Positions 17,154-26,713 of a stretch of 64,000 bases of DNA are shown piece by piece. The stretch's first letter is position 1. Each line of letters starts with the position of its first letter. The notes beneath the pieces were generated by a model. It was not told the origin of the DNA and ran no database searches. It saw nothing but the letters and a program-made list of their open reading frames with translations. The DNA comes from Novosphingobium sp. NDB2Meth1 (lineage in GTDB: Bacteria > Pseudomonadota > Alphaproteobacteria > Sphingomonadales > Sphingomonadaceae), in assembly GCF_900117425.1 (NCBI RefSeq), contig NZ_FPEH01000015.1:186001-250000 (forward strand), read 5' to 3'. The position numbers and the translations under genes are program-made.

Positions 17154-19463
17154 ATGTTCGACGTCAAAACCGTATCGCTGGAGTGGGGCGGGAAGACCCT
17201 CACTCTGGAAACCGGCCGCATTGCCCGTCAGGCTGACGGCGCGGTCCTCGCCACGTATGGCGAAACTGTCGTGCTTTGCGCGGTGACTGCCGCCAAGTCG
17301 GTGAAGGAAGGCCAGGACTTCTTCCCGCTGACCGTGCACTACCAGGAAAAGTTCTCGGCCGCCGGGCGCATCCCGGGCGGCTTCTTCAAGCGCGAACGCG
17401 GCGCGACGGAAAAGGAAACGCTGGTTTCCCGCCTGATCGACCGTCCGGTCCGCCCGCTGTTCCCCGAAGGCTTCTACAACGAAATCAACGTCATCGCCCA
17501 GGTGATGAGCTATGACGGCGAGACCGAGCCCGATATCGTCGCGATGATCGCCGCTTCGGCTGCGCTGACCATTTCGGGCGTGCCGTTCATGGGCCCGATC
17601 GGCGCCGCGCGCGTCGGCTTCAAGGATGGCGAGTACCAGCTCAACCCGTCGATGGCGCAGGTTGCCGAAGGCCGCCTCGATCTCGTCGTCGCCGCGACCG
17701 ACCAGGCCGTGATGATGGTGGAATCGGAAGCCAAGGAACTGACCGAGGACGAGATGCTCGGCGCGGTAATGTTCGCGCACGATGAATGCCGCAAGGTTGT
17801 CGGCGCGATCATCGCGCTGGCCGAGAAGGCCGCGAAGGATCCTTGGGAAATTGACCTTTCGGACAACACCGCCGACATCAAGAAGAAGCTCAAGGACATC
17901 GTCGGCGCCGACGTTGCCGCCGCCTACAAGCTGACCGACAAGTCGGCGCGTTCGAACGCGCTGAACGAGGCCCGCGCCAAGGCGAAGGCTGCGTTCGCGG
18001 ACGAGACCCCGCAGACCCAGATGGTTGCGATCAAGACCATGAAGAAGGTCGAGGCGGACATCGTGCGCGGCGCCATCCTCAAGGACGGCACGCGCATCGA
18101 CGGCCGCTCGGTCACGCAGGTCCGCCCGATCGAATCGATGGTCGGCTTCCTGCCGCGCACCCACGGTTCGGCGCTGTTCACGCGCGGTGAGACGCAGACG
18201 ATCTGCACCACCACGCTGGGCACCAAGGATGCCGAGCAGATGATCGACGGGCTCGACGGCCTCTCGTATCAGCGCTTCATGCTGCACTACAACTTCCCGC
18301 CGTACTCGGTTGGCGAAGTTGGCCGTTTCGGTGCGCCGGGCCGCCGCGAAGTCGGCCACGGCAAGCTGGCATGGCGCGCGCTGCACCCGGTGCTGCCGAG
18401 CAAGGAAGACTTCCCCTACACGATCCGCGTTCTCTCGGACGTGACCGAATCGAACGGCTCATCGTCGATGGCCACCGTCTGCGGTGGCTGCCTTTCGATG
18501 ATGGATGCGGGCGTTCCGATCGAGCGTCCGGTTTCGGGCATCGCGATGGGCCTTATCCTTGAAGGCAAGGACTTTGCGGTCCTTTCGGATATTCTGGGCG
18601 ACGAGGACCACCTCGGCGACATGGACTTCAAGGTTGCGGGCACCAGCGCCGGCATCACCACGATGCAGATGGACATCAAGGTAGCCGGGATCACGAAGGA
18701 AATCTTCGAGGTCGCGCTCAAGCAGGCCAGCGAAGGCCGTGCGCATATCTTGGGTGAGATGACCAAGGCGCTGGGTTCTGCCCGCAGCGAGCTTTCGGCG
18801 CATGCTCCGCGCATCGAGACGATCCAGATCGACAAGTCGAAGATCCGCGAAGTGATCGGCACCGGCGGCAAGGTGATCCGCGAGATCGTCGCCGAGACCG
18901 GCGCCAAGGTGGATATCGACGACGAGGGCGTGATCAAGATCAGCTCCTCGGACATCAACCAGATCGAGGCGGCGAAGAAGTGGATCCTCGGCATCGTGGA
19001 AGAGGCCGAAGTCGGCAAGATCTATGATGGCAAGGTCGTGAACATCGTCGATTTCGGCGCGTTCGTGAACTTCATGGGCGGGAAGGACGGCCTCGTCCAC
19101 GTCTCCGAGATGCGCAACGAGCGGGTCGAGAAGCCCACCGATGTGGTCAAGGAAGGCCAGGCCGTGAAGGTCAAGGTTCTCGAGATCGATCCGCGCGGCA
19201 AGGTTCGCCTTTCCATGCGCGTTGTCGATCAGGAGACCGGCGCCGAGCTCGAAGATACCCGTCCGCCCCGCGAACCGCGCGAGCCGCGTGGTGATCGCGG
19301 CGATCGCGGTGGTGACCGCCGCGGCCCCGGTGGCCGTGATCGCGGTCCGCGCCGTGATGGCGGCGGCGGTCGCGACGGCGGCCGTGATCGTGATCGCGGC
19401 CCGCGTGGCGGCGGCGAAGGCGGCGGCGATCACATGCCGGCGTTCCTCAAGTCTGACGACTGA
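17154..19463 (+). CDS. pnp: Polyribonucleotide nucleotidyltransferase (PNPase)
   Basis: A 769-residue PNPase: two RNase PH cores separated by the helical domain, a KH domain ([16 protein letters not shown], ~563-578) and an S1 domain ([15 protein letters not shown], ~624-638). It degrades RNA 3' to 5' using phosphate. After the S1 domain it ends in ~65 residues rich in Arg, Gly and Asp (repeats of GDRGG and RDRGP), a low-complexity extension beyond the usual ~700-residue enzyme. It may bind RNA or a degradosome partner; that is inference. Confidence 0.97.
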   Translation: MFDVKTVSLEWGGKTLTLETGRIARQADGAVLATYGETVVLCAVTAAKSVKEGQDFFPLTVHYQEKFSAAGRIPGGFFKRERGATEKETLVSRLIDRPVRPLFPEGFYNEINVIAQVMSYDGETEPDIVAMIAASAALTISGVPFMGPIGAARVGFKDGEYQLNPSMAQVAEGRLDLVVAATDQAVMMVESEAKELTEDEMLGAVMFAHDECRKVVGAIIALAEKAAKDPWEIDLSDNTADIKKKLKDIVGADVAAAYKLTDKSARSNALNEARAKAKAAFADETPQTQMVAIKTMKKVEADIVRGAILKDGTRIDGRSVTQVRPIESMVGFLPRTHGSALFTRGETQTICTTTLGTKDAEQMIDGLDGLSYQRFMLHYNFPPYSVGEVGRFGAPGRREVGHGKLAWRALHPVLPSKEDFPYTIRVLSDVTESNGSSSMATVCGGCLSMMDAGVPIERPVSGIAMGLILEGKDFAVLSDILGDEDHLGDMDFKVAGTSAGITTMQMDIKVAGITKEIFEVALKQASEGRAHILGEMTKALGSARSELSAHAPRIETIQIDKSKIREVIGTGGKVIREIVAETGAKVDIDDEGVIKISSSDINQIEAAKKWILGIVEEAEVGKIYDGKVVNIVDFGAFVNFMGGKDGLVHVSEMRNERVEKPTDVVKEGQAVKVKVLEIDPRGKVRLSMRVVDQETGAELEDTRPPREPREPRGDRGDRGGDRRGPGGRDRGPRRDGGGGRDGGRDRDRGPRGGGEGGGDHMPAFLKSDD

Positions 19464-19492
19464 TCGTCCGGCTTCAGGCCAAACCGAACGAG

Positions 19493-19522
19493 GGGCTCGC
19501 AGCTGGCTGCGGGCCCTTTTTT
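19493..19522 (+). terminator. Intrinsic terminator after pnp
   Basis: Stem GGGCTCGCAG (19493-19502) with CTGCGGGCCC (19507-19516, one G-T wobble), four-base loop, then six T. It closes the housekeeping block. Confidence 0.9.
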
Positions 19523-19580
19523 CTTGCCTCGGCGCGGGCGGCGGGAGAGCATTGGCCGGACTGGATTCGGGAGAGAGACG

Positions 19581-21716
19581 ATGCGGCTGCGGCTCACCAA
19601 GGGCGCAATTCTGGCGGGGCTGCTGGCCTCATCGGGCGCGGCGCTGGCCTGTGCGGATGTCGGCTGCGATCCCAACTGGTCGCTGTTCGGCGGGGCGCAG
19701 GTCTGCCACAATCGCGTAGTGATCGCGCCGGGGAATGACAGCCGGGTGAACCTGCTGGCGCTGTTGCGGGATTCTGCGGGGTTGGGCCTGACCGGCGCAG
19801 TGACGGGCGGGGGTGATTATCCCAAGCCGGAGTACGACGAGGAGGGCTTTGGCCACACGTTCCTCGATTGGGGCATGGTGACGCGTACCTGGGTGCCGGA
19901 GCTCGATCCCAACGCGGCGGCCGCGGCGGAGGTGATAAGCGGCCCTTGCGACTGGTTTCGTAGCGGGGCGCCGGACTTTGCGGCGGCTCTCGGCGCCAAT
20001 CGCGCGCTGCCGGCGGCGGAGCGCAGCACGCTCACCGCCGCGCGCGAGAAGATGGTCGCGCGGTGCAGCGACAGCACGCTGCCCGAAGTGCTGCCGGGGA
20101 TCGCGGTGAGCAGCGCGCCGGGCAAGGCGTTCCTCGGCTACCTCGCCGCCTCGGATGCCTTTTACGCCGAACGCTATGCAGACGCCGCCAAGGCTTATGC
20201 CGCGCTGACCGGTGCGCCCGACCCGTGGGTGGCGGAGACCGCGCGCTACATGGTCGCGCGCGCGGAGCTGCGCCTGGCTCTGGCAAAGAGCATTGATCAG
20301 TATGGCTTTTTTGATGGCCTCAAGTCTGTCGACAAGGCTGCGGCCCAGCGCGGCCGGACGGCGCTCGCTGACTATCTGAAGGCCTGGCCCAAGGGCCGCT
20401 ATGCCGAATCCGCGCGGGGGCTGGAGCGCCGCGCGATGTGGCTGACCGGCGATTTCGCGGCGCTCGGCGAGCGCTACGAGAGCCTGCTCGCGGCGGTGCT
20501 GACCGACGGCGAGGTGCTCGTCGGCCTGATCAACGAGGCGGACGGCAAGTACCTGTCCACCAGCGACAACCCCAACCCGCGCGGGGGAGGGCTGTTGCTG
20601 CTGGCGGCGGCGGACCTCACGGCCATGCGGGTTGCCAATCCGGATGACCGCTACGACATGGGAGGCGGGGAGAACCCGCTCGGCGCCGACGTGCTGGCGA
20701 GCCAGCAGGCAAGCTTCCTGCGTGCGCCGCAGCTCTATGCATTCCTGCAGGCCAACCACGCGTTCTATGTCGCCAAGGACTATGCGCGGGTGCTGCAGCT
20801 AATCCCGGACGATGCGAAGCGGCCCAGCTACACGCCGCTCGCGTTCAGCCGGCAGGTCCTGCGCGGGCAGGCGCTGGCGGCGAAGGGCGATCCCAATGAG
20901 GCGGGTTTCTGGCTCGAACTGCTCGGTGGGGCCAAGGCGCTGTGGCAGCGGCCGACGGTCGAGCTGGGCCTTGCAATGAACTGGGAGCGGCATGGCAGGT
21001 TGGGGGCAGTATTCGCCCCCGGGTCGCCGATCACCGACCGGATGATCCGCGATATCCTGATGACTCACTCGGCCGGTCCCGCGCTGCTGCGCCGCGTGGC
21101 GCTCGATGTCGCGAACCCGCAGGAGCAGCGCGATACGGCGCTGTTCACCTTGCTCTACAAGCAGCTCAGCCGGGGCGACTACGCCGGGTTCCGCGCCAAC
21201 CAGTCGCTGGTGCGTGCCGATGCGCCAACCGACGGGCTGTGGGGCTTTGCGCCGGGTACGACGGCGCCGCTCGGCCTGTTTGCCAAGGGCAGGACGGCGC
21301 AGGCCGGGTTTGCCTGTCCGGCGCTGTTGGGGACAGTTGCCACGCTGGCGGCGAACCCGCAGGATATCCATGCGCGGCTGTGCCTCGGCGAGTTCTGGCG
21401 GCTCAACAATTTCGACGGGTTCACCACACTCGATACGACGCCGTCCAAGGGACTGCTCGGCGGGGCGGCGAACGACTTTCCCGGCCGGCCGCTGGCGCGC
21501 GGTGCGATCTACGCTGGCGTCATCGCCGATCCGCGCAGCACGCCGGGAGACCGCGCCTATGCGCTCTACCGCGCGGTCAACTGCTATGGGCCCTCGGGCT
21601 ACAACAGTTGCGGCGGCGATGACGTGGACAAACCGGTGCGCAAGGGTTGGTATGATCGGCTGAAGCGCGAATTCCCGAAGAGTCCCTGGGCGCAGAAGCT
21701 GAAGTATTATTGGTGA
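19581..21716 (+). CDS. Exported helical-repeat protein of unknown function
   Basis: A 711-residue protein with a signal peptide (residues 1-23, MRLRLTKGAILAGLLASSGA) and Cys-containing N-terminus (CADVGCDP). The rest is Ala/Leu-rich and helical with TPR-like spacing (for example ASDAFYAERYADAAKAYAAL), and conserved-looking Trp/Tyr near the end (GWYDRLKREFPKSPWA). I do not recognise a family. Start ATG 19581 has GGGAGAGAG upstream. It overlaps the DUF3142 gene by four bases (GTGA), so the two probably act together in the periplasm or outer membrane. Confidence 0.7.
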   Translation: MRLRLTKGAILAGLLASSGAALACADVGCDPNWSLFGGAQVCHNRVVIAPGNDSRVNLLALLRDSAGLGLTGAVTGGGDYPKPEYDEEGFGHTFLDWGMVTRTWVPELDPNAAAAAEVISGPCDWFRSGAPDFAAALGANRALPAAERSTLTAAREKMVARCSDSTLPEVLPGIAVSSAPGKAFLGYLAASDAFYAERYADAAKAYAALTGAPDPWVAETARYMVARAELRLALAKSIDQYGFFDGLKSVDKAAAQRGRTALADYLKAWPKGRYAESARGLERRAMWLTGDFAALGERYESLLAAVLTDGEVLVGLINEADGKYLSTSDNPNPRGGGLLLLAAADLTAMRVANPDDRYDMGGGENPLGADVLASQQASFLRAPQLYAFLQANHAFYVAKDYARVLQLIPDDAKRPSYTPLAFSRQVLRGQALAAKGDPNEAGFWLELLGGAKALWQRPTVELGLAMNWERHGRLGAVFAPGSPITDRMIRDILMTHSAGPALLRRVALDVANPQEQRDTALFTLLYKQLSRGDYAGFRANQSLVRADAPTDGLWGFAPGTTAPLGLFAKGRTAQAGFACPALLGTVATLAANPQDIHARLCLGEFWRLNNFDGFTTLDTTPSKGLLGGAANDFPGRPLARGAIYAGVIADPRSTPGDRAYALYRAVNCYGPSGYNSCGGDDVDKPVRKGWYDRLKREFPKSPWAQKLKYYW

Positions 21717-22456
21717 GGCGCGGCTGGGCGGCGCTGCTGGCTGCGCTCGCGCTCGGGGCGTGTCGAGGCACCGAGGCGCCGCAGCCGGTCGATCCGGCGC
21801 GCTTTGACCGCTTCTTCCTCTGGGCCGGGGTGCCGCCGCCGCCTGCGGTCGGCAGGGCGCGCGAGCTCTACATTCTCGGCGGCGAAATCCGGCGCGGCGG
21901 AACGGCGCAGCTTGTCGATATGCGGGCGGGTGTGCCGCATGTGCGCCTCGCCAGGGTCTGGCTGACCGTCAGGGCCGAGCGGCTCGATTGGAATGCGCAG
22001 GTGTGGGATGCGTTACGCGCGATGCTGGCGCGGTGGCGGGCGGCGGGCAACCGGCTCGAAGGATTGCAGATCGATTTCGATGCGGCGACGCCGGGGCTGG
22101 ACCGCTATCGCGCTTTCCTCGGGCAGGTCCGGCGCGAATTGCCGCCCGGCACGCGGCTCTCGATCACCGGCTTGCTCGACTGGAGCGCGAACGGCGATCC
22201 GGCGGAATTGGCGCGGCTTGACGGGCTGGTTGATGAAGTGGTGATCCAGACCTATCAGGGCCGCACCACGATACCCGGCTATGCCGCGTGGTTCCGCCGG
22301 ATCGACACACTGCCGCTGACCCACAAGATCGCGCTGGTCGAAGGCGGCGAGTGGACTCCGCCCGCCGCGCTGGCACGGGACCGGCGCTTTGCGGGCTATG
22401 TCGTGTTCCTCCTCAGGCCGCCTTCACCAGCGGGCCCGGGTCCTCGCCGGCCTTGA
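21713..22456 (+). CDS. DUF3142 family lipoprotein
   Basis: A 247-residue protein with a lipoprotein signal (LLAALALGAC, Cys at ~17) and a TIM-barrel-like body resembling DUF3142: GLQIDFDAATPGLDRYRAFL (~115-134), TRLSITGLLDW and VVIQTYQG. The family is uncharacterised; the GLQIDFD strand resembles glycoside-hydrolase-like barrels, only a loose analogy. GTG 21713 overlaps the previous stop (GTGA). Its 3' end overlaps the convergent GGDEF gene by 44 bases. Confidence 0.75.
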   Translation: MRRGWAALLAALALGACRGTEAPQPVDPARFDRFFLWAGVPPPPAVGRARELYILGGEIRRGGTAQLVDMRAGVPHVRLARVWLTVRAERLDWNAQVWDALRAMLARWRAAGNRLEGLQIDFDAATPGLDRYRAFLGQVRRELPPGTRLSITGLLDWSANGDPAELARLDGLVDEVVIQTYQGRTTIPGYAAWFRRIDTLPLTHKIALVEGGEWTPPAALARDRRFAGYVVFLLRPPSPAGPGPRRP

Positions 22457-23576
22457 GAATACGGTTGCGGCCCGATTGCTTGGCAAGATAGAGCGCCTCG
22501 TCCGCCGCCTTCAATGCCGCACTCTTTTCCGGATAGGCAAAGACATCGGCGATGCCGCCCGAAAAGGTGATCTTGCCGAACGGCGTGTCATTGGCACGGT
22601 TGATCAGTCGGCGGTCCGCGATATCTTCCCGTGCCGCATCAAGCTTCTTCCACGCCTTTTCAACGGTGTGGTTGCGCCAGATGACGGCAAACTCCTCGCC
22701 GCCGTGGCGGGCGACGAAGCAGCGCGCATCGGCGATGCGGTTGAGCGTCTCGCCGACGAACTTGAGCACGCGGTCCCCGGCGGGATGGCCGTGGGTGTCG
22801 TTCACGCGTTTGAAATGATCGATATCGACGAATGCGACGCAGAGCGTTTCCCCGGCCTCGCGCGCCTCGCGCATTTCGCGGTCCAGCATGTGATCGAAGG
22901 CTCGGCGGTTGGGCAGGCCGGTCAGGTGGTCCATGTCGGCCATCCGGCGGGTTTCCTCGAGCGAGCTTTGCAGCACTTCGGCGCGGCGTTCGCTGCAGGC
23001 GAGTTCGTTCTCGATGGCGATGCTGCGTTCCATCATCGCCCGGGTCAGTGCGGCAAGTTCGGTGATGACGACACCGGCACGACCGACGCCTTCGAGTTCA
23101 TCGACATGCTGCTTGAGTGCACTGCTGTACTCGCTCGTCGCATTGCGAGCGCCGCTGGTGGTCTTGCTGAACTCGTCGAGGCTGTCCTCCAGCCGGCTCA
23201 TCAGCACGGCCAGTGCTTCGCCGTTCTTGTCGTGCGTGCTTTCGCCGCGCTGCTCCTCGATCCAGCTCAGCGTGATCGGGAGGCCCTTCTCGGTGCGCTC
23301 CAGGATCAGCTGGGCGAGGCGGGGGGCTCCGCCGGTGACGCATTCGTAAGCCACCGTCAGCGTCATCGGCAGGACTTCGAGATCGTGATCGATTAGGAAA
23401 TCGGCAATTTTGCTGATCATCCGCCGTTTGGCCGGAAGCCACACCTCGCGTGCGGTAAGCTCACGCGAAATCTGCGGCTCCATGCCCGGTTCATCGGCGT
23501 CTGCTTCCGCGCTCCCGCTGAACCACTGCCACCAGCGCGACTTGCGCGCGTTCTCGTCTGATGTCTGTTCGCTCAT
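22413..23576 (-). CDS. GGDEF domain diguanylate cyclase
   Basis: A 387-residue cytoplasmic protein. The N-terminal ~200 residues are helical with no recognised sensor domain and no membrane segment. The C-terminal cyclase domain has HLTGLPNRRAFD, the active loop GGEEF (in RHGGEEFAV) and the metal-site Asp in FVDIDHFK. It should make cyclic di-GMP. The position for the inhibitory RxxD site reads DARC, so product inhibition at the classical I-site seems absent. I chose ATG 23576 over one eight codons upstream because the similarity supports neither strongly. Confidence 0.9.
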   Translation of the reverse strand: MSEQTSDENARKSRWWQWFSGSAEADADEPGMEPQISRELTAREVWLPAKRRMISKIADFLIDHDLEVLPMTLTVAYECVTGGAPRLAQLILERTEKGLPITLSWIEEQRGESTHDKNGEALAVLMSRLEDSLDEFSKTTSGARNATSEYSSALKQHVDELEGVGRAGVVITELAALTRAMMERSIAIENELACSERRAEVLQSSLEETRRMADMDHLTGLPNRRAFDHMLDREMREAREAGETLCVAFVDIDHFKRVNDTHGHPAGDRVLKFVGETLNRIADARCFVARHGGEEFAVIWRNHTVEKAWKKLDAAREDIADRRLINRANDTPFGKITFSGGIADVFAYPEKSAALKAADEALYLAKQSGRNRILKAGEDPGPLVKAA

Positions 23577-23725
23577 GCCGGGAAGAACGGCCGTATCCAC
23601 CCGAGGTTAACCACGGGTGGGAGCTGAAAGTGAGGCAAATCTGCGGTTTTTAGACCGGAACGGACTTATGGCGCTGCCCAAACCTATCGGACGGGGCTTG
23701 CCCCATTGGCCATTCCGAACTGGAT

Positions 23726-24460
23726 CTATCGCACTCGCGGCCCGCCGAACGGCATCGGCGGCGGCGGACGGCGATGGCCGCGCGGCAGCTGCGCCTGATA
23801 GGCGCGGCCGCAATGTTCGACGCAGTAGGGGAAGCCGGGGTTCACCTTGTCGCCGCAGAAGTGGAAGTCCGGCTCGCCGGGATGGCCCATCGGCCAGCGG
23901 CAGATGCGGTCGTTGAGATCGAGCAGGCTGGTCTTGTCGGCAACTTCCTGGCTCGGGCGCGCAGGCACGAGGCGGCGCGGCGGGGCAGGGGGAATCGGCG
24001 CCTGCTGGTCACCGGGGCCCTGTCGCAGAAAGCCGCCGGGGCCGACCGAGACGATGCGCGGCTGCGGCGGGGCGGCGGGAGCATCAGCCGATGCGGCAGG
24101 TACCGGCGCGGCGGGAGCCGGTGCGGCCTCGACCGGCGCGGCAGGCGCGCGGGGCGCAGGCGTAGGGCTGGCTGGCGCTGGCTGGGCCTGGGCCGAGGCC
24201 GGGCGCGGCGTGGCGGCGCGCGGTTCGGCGGGCGCGGCGGCAGGTTCAGGCGCTGGGCGCGGGGCCTTGGCAGCAGGCGCAGGCTCGGCCTTCTCGTTCG
24301 GCTTGACCGGGGATGGGCGCGCCTTGAGGCCAAGGCGATGCGCCTTGCCGATGACAGCGTTGCGGCTGACCCCGCCCAGTTCTTCGGCGATCTGGCTGGC
24401 GGTGGCGCCGCCTTCCCACATCTTGGTCAGCTTCTCGATCCGCTCGTCCGTCCAGCTCAT
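23726..24460 (-). CDS. gcrA: GcrA family cell-cycle regulator
   Basis: A 244-residue protein starting MSWTDERIEKLTKMW, the GcrA N-terminal DNA-binding helix-turn-helix (GVSRNAVIGKAHRLGL at ~30-45). A Pro/Ala-rich linker of ~110 residues follows, then the C-terminal domain that contacts sigma-70 (ICRWPMGHPGEPDFHFCG, residues ~187-204, with PYCVEHCGRAY). GcrA activates cell-cycle genes at methylated GANTC sites in alphaproteobacteria. The linker is longer than in Caulobacter GcrA (about 173 residues in all). Confidence 0.95.
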   Translation of the reverse strand: MSWTDERIEKLTKMWEGGATASQIAEELGGVSRNAVIGKAHRLGLKARPSPVKPNEKAEPAPAAKAPRPAPEPAAAPAEPRAATPRPASAQAQPAPASPTPAPRAPAAPVEAAPAPAAPVPAASADAPAAPPQPRIVSVGPGGFLRQGPGDQQAPIPPAPPRRLVPARPSQEVADKTSLLDLNDRICRWPMGHPGEPDFHFCGDKVNPGFPYCVEHCGRAYQAQLPRGHRRPPPPMPFGGPRVR

Positions 24461-24561
24461 GCCGTCTCAAATCCTTCAGTACTTGGTCCTGTCGGCACCG
24501 TCGCCGCAGGACAGGGCCTGCCCTGTGAAGCAAACCGTGCAATGCCTTGCCTTGATCCGGC

Positions 24562-25467
24562 ATGCGCGATACCGCACCGATCATGGCCGATCAACCGATC
24601 CCCCACGACGGGGCCGCATCCTTCCGTGAACAACCCAGCCGTTCGGGCGATTTTCCGCCGCCCGGGCAACTGCGCTTCCGCAGCTTCAATCGCTTGGGGC
24701 TGTGGACCCTCTATATGAAGGAGGTGCGCCGGTTCTTCAAGGTGCAGACCCAGACGATCTGGGCGCCGGCGGTGACGACGCTGCTCTATCTGATGATCTT
24801 CACGCTGGCATTGGGTGGCGGCGGCCGCTTGGTGCTCGGCGTGCCCTTCGCCACTTTCGTCGCGCCGGGCCTGATCGCGATGGGGATGATCAACAACTCC
24901 TTCGCCAATTCGAGCTTCGGGCTACTGGTGGGCAAGATCCAGGGCACGATCATCGATTACCTGATGCCGCCGATTTCGAACGCGGAACTGATTCTGGCGC
25001 TGGTGGCAGCCGCGGTGACGCGGGCGATCCTCGTGGGCCTGGCGGTCGCAGGCGCGATGCTGTTCTGGCCAGGGGTTGACCTTACGGTGCATCACCCGTG
25101 GGCTGTCATCTGGTTTGGCCTCATGGGATCGATCCTCCTCGGCCTGATCGGCGTGCTGACCTCGCTCTGGGCGGAAAAGTTCGATCACAACGCCGCGATC
25201 ACCAACTTCGTGATCACCCCGATGTCGATGCTTTCTGGCACGTTCTACGTAATCAGCAACCTCTCGCCGACATTCCAGATGATCAGCCGGTTCAACCCGA
25301 TCTTCTATGTGATATCGGGATTCCGCTTCGGTTTCCTCGGCCAGAGCGATATCGGCACGACCAATGAGGCGGTGCTGCACGGCGCGATCGGGCTCGGCGT
25401 GCTGAACCTCGTGCTGTGGGTGGCGATATACGCCATCTTCCAGTCGGGCTGGAAGCTCAAGAACTGA
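24562..25467 (+). CDS. ABC-2 type transporter permease
   Basis: About 300 residues (294 if ATG 24583 is used; neither start has a clear ribosome site). A Pro-rich cytoplasmic N-terminus is followed by six hydrophobic segments and the ABC-2 pattern (FVAPGLIAMGMINNSFANSS, then SMLSGTFYVISNLSPTFQMI). It resembles YadH-type permeases, which pair with a separate ATPase. No ATPase gene lies next to it; it stands alone between gcrA (divergent) and hspQ. The substrate is unknown. Confidence 0.9.
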   Translation: MRDTAPIMADQPIPHDGAASFREQPSRSGDFPPPGQLRFRSFNRLGLWTLYMKEVRRFFKVQTQTIWAPAVTTLLYLMIFTLALGGGGRLVLGVPFATFVAPGLIAMGMINNSFANSSFGLLVGKIQGTIIDYLMPPISNAELILALVAAAVTRAILVGLAVAGAMLFWPGVDLTVHHPWAVIWFGLMGSILLGLIGVLTSLWAEKFDHNAAITNFVITPMSMLSGTFYVISNLSPTFQMISRFNPIFYVISGFRFGFLGQSDIGTTNEAVLHGAIGLGVLNLVLWVAIYAIFQSGWKLKN

Positions 25468-25498
25468 CGGCAGGGCGCGCCGCCGTCAGCGCATCGGA

Positions 25499-25879
25499 TC
25501 AGTGCGAGAGGCCGCGGCGCAAGCGGTAACGCCCGTCGCGGAACGCATCGAACATCTCGTGCACCGAAGGGTGGTCCACCGGGCCGCCTTCCGCATCAGC
25601 CATCAGGTTCTGCTGGCTGACATAGGCGACATAGCTGTTCTCGTCGTTCTCCGCGAGAAGGTGGTAGAACGGCTGCTCGCGCGGGGGGCGGATCTCGGCC
25701 GGGATCGATTCGTACCACTCTTCGCTGTTGGCGAAGACCGGATCGATATCGAAGATGACGCCGCGGAAATCGAACAGCTTGTGCCGCACGACATCACCGA
25801 TGCCGAACCGAGCTTTGGCGACGTGGGGAGCCGTGATCTCCCGGCCAGCCTGAGGCGAAAAGAAAATCGCTCTATCCAT
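25499..25879 (-). CDS. hspQ: Heat shock protein HspQ
   Basis: A 126-residue protein with the HspQ/YccV core: ARFGIGDVVRHKLFDFRGVI (~23-42), then PFYHLLAENDENSYVAYVSQ (~70-89). The enterobacterial homologue binds hemimethylated DNA and specifies Lon substrates. About 20 extra N-terminal residues precede the core. It is convergent with the ABC permease gene, 31 bases from its stop. Confidence 0.9.
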   Translation of the reverse strand: MDRAIFFSPQAGREITAPHVAKARFGIGDVVRHKLFDFRGVIFDIDPVFANSEEWYESIPAEIRPPREQPFYHLLAENDENSYVAYVSQQNLMADAEGGPVDHPSVHEMFDAFRDGRYRLRRGLSH

Positions 25880-26044
25880 ACGCGCGAATATAGGGCGCTG
25901 CCTGAGGGAAACAAGCGAGCCGTGCTGCGGAGCCGTGGATTGTAGGGCAGGTGTAACATGTTTCCCCTTGGCAAGCGGGAGACCATGCGCTAACGGCGCT
26001 CTTCCTCGACCGGGACGGCGCTTGCTGGCTCATCGACACTTCGC

Positions 26045-26134
26045 GGAGAGGTGGCAGAGTGGTCGAATGCACCGCACTCGAAATGCGGCATACGGGTGAC
26101 CGTATCCAGGGTTCGAATCCCTGCCTCTCCGCCA
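26045..26134 (+). tRNA. tRNA-Ser (anticodon CGA)
   Basis: Acceptor GGAGAGG (26045-26051) pairs with CCTCTCC (26124-26130), then discriminator G and CCA (26132-26134). Anticodon stem CCGCA/TGCGG with loop CTCGAAA gives CGA at 26079-26081. The long variable arm (ACGGGTGACCGT) and T-loop GGTTCGAATCC are typical of tRNA-Ser, 90 bases in all. Confidence 0.97.
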
Positions 26135-26203
26135 AGTGCCTTTGAATTTGGTCAGTAAATCGGGGCTGGCTGGCCTTGGCCAACCACTAGGCCCACGATA
26201 GCA

Positions 26204-26456
26204 TTATCGATCAGGCCTCATGCGCTTCACAAGAACCGACCCGGTTGCGAGGAAAGCCCGCAAAGCATCTGGCATAGTCGCCATCGGCGTAGGGTGAGCG
26301 CCTGCCCGCGCACTTGGGAAAGCCGGGAAGTTCGGGGGCATCGACATTGGGAACGCGGATACATGCGGCCCCGCAGCGGAGTGAATCGCCATCATGTACC
26401 GCTGGCGCTGCGCAGATCGCCGCGGCGGCGAGGATCGGGGGCAGGGCCATGGGCAT
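26204..26456 (-). pseudogene. Staphylococcal-nuclease-like (thermonuclease) remnant, frameshifted
   Basis: From ATG 26456 the frame encodes a signal-like stretch (PPILAAAAICAAP) and then HDGDSLRCGAACIRVPNVD followed by APELPG, a good match to the SNase start (DGDTxRxxxxRIRLxGIDAPE). After CAGRRSPYADGDYA the similarity jumps to another minus-strand frame (DALRAFLATGSVLVKRMRPDR) and then stops. The second half of the fold (RYGRxLA and beyond) is missing, so this is a frameshifted, truncated copy. It sits 70 bases after tRNA-Ser, a common integration point, which hints at foreign origin. Confidence 0.6.
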
Positions 26457-26713
26457 GCCATATCGGAAAAAGCGGGTTAAGCGATAACTCCAAGAAGGCG
26501 TCGTGGTCCCGGCTCGGGATCCCAGATTGCCCCCCACCACAGGACCAAGCTGGCGATGAAAGGCTAGGCATCGCGCGTGCTGCCGGGCTCTCGCTGCGTT
26601 CGTCCGGCTTCTTTATCGATTGGCGCCATGCTGCGATGAGAGTGGGGCCGACCGGGGAACACGGTGCCGCGTCTCCGCCCCTGTGTCGCTACACATGATG
26701 CGGCTGGCACCGG
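26457..26713. other. Intergenic region with no recognised gene
   Basis: Between the nuclease remnant and the PAP2 gene (257 bases) short open frames show no family features. No promoter or hairpin stands out; it may be decayed DNA linked to the remnant. Confidence 0.35.

Noticed and set aside
16644..18386. 580-residue open frame opposite pnp and rpsO
   Set aside because: Same reason: antisense of well-supported genes, no recognisable domains, crosses the rpsO terminator.
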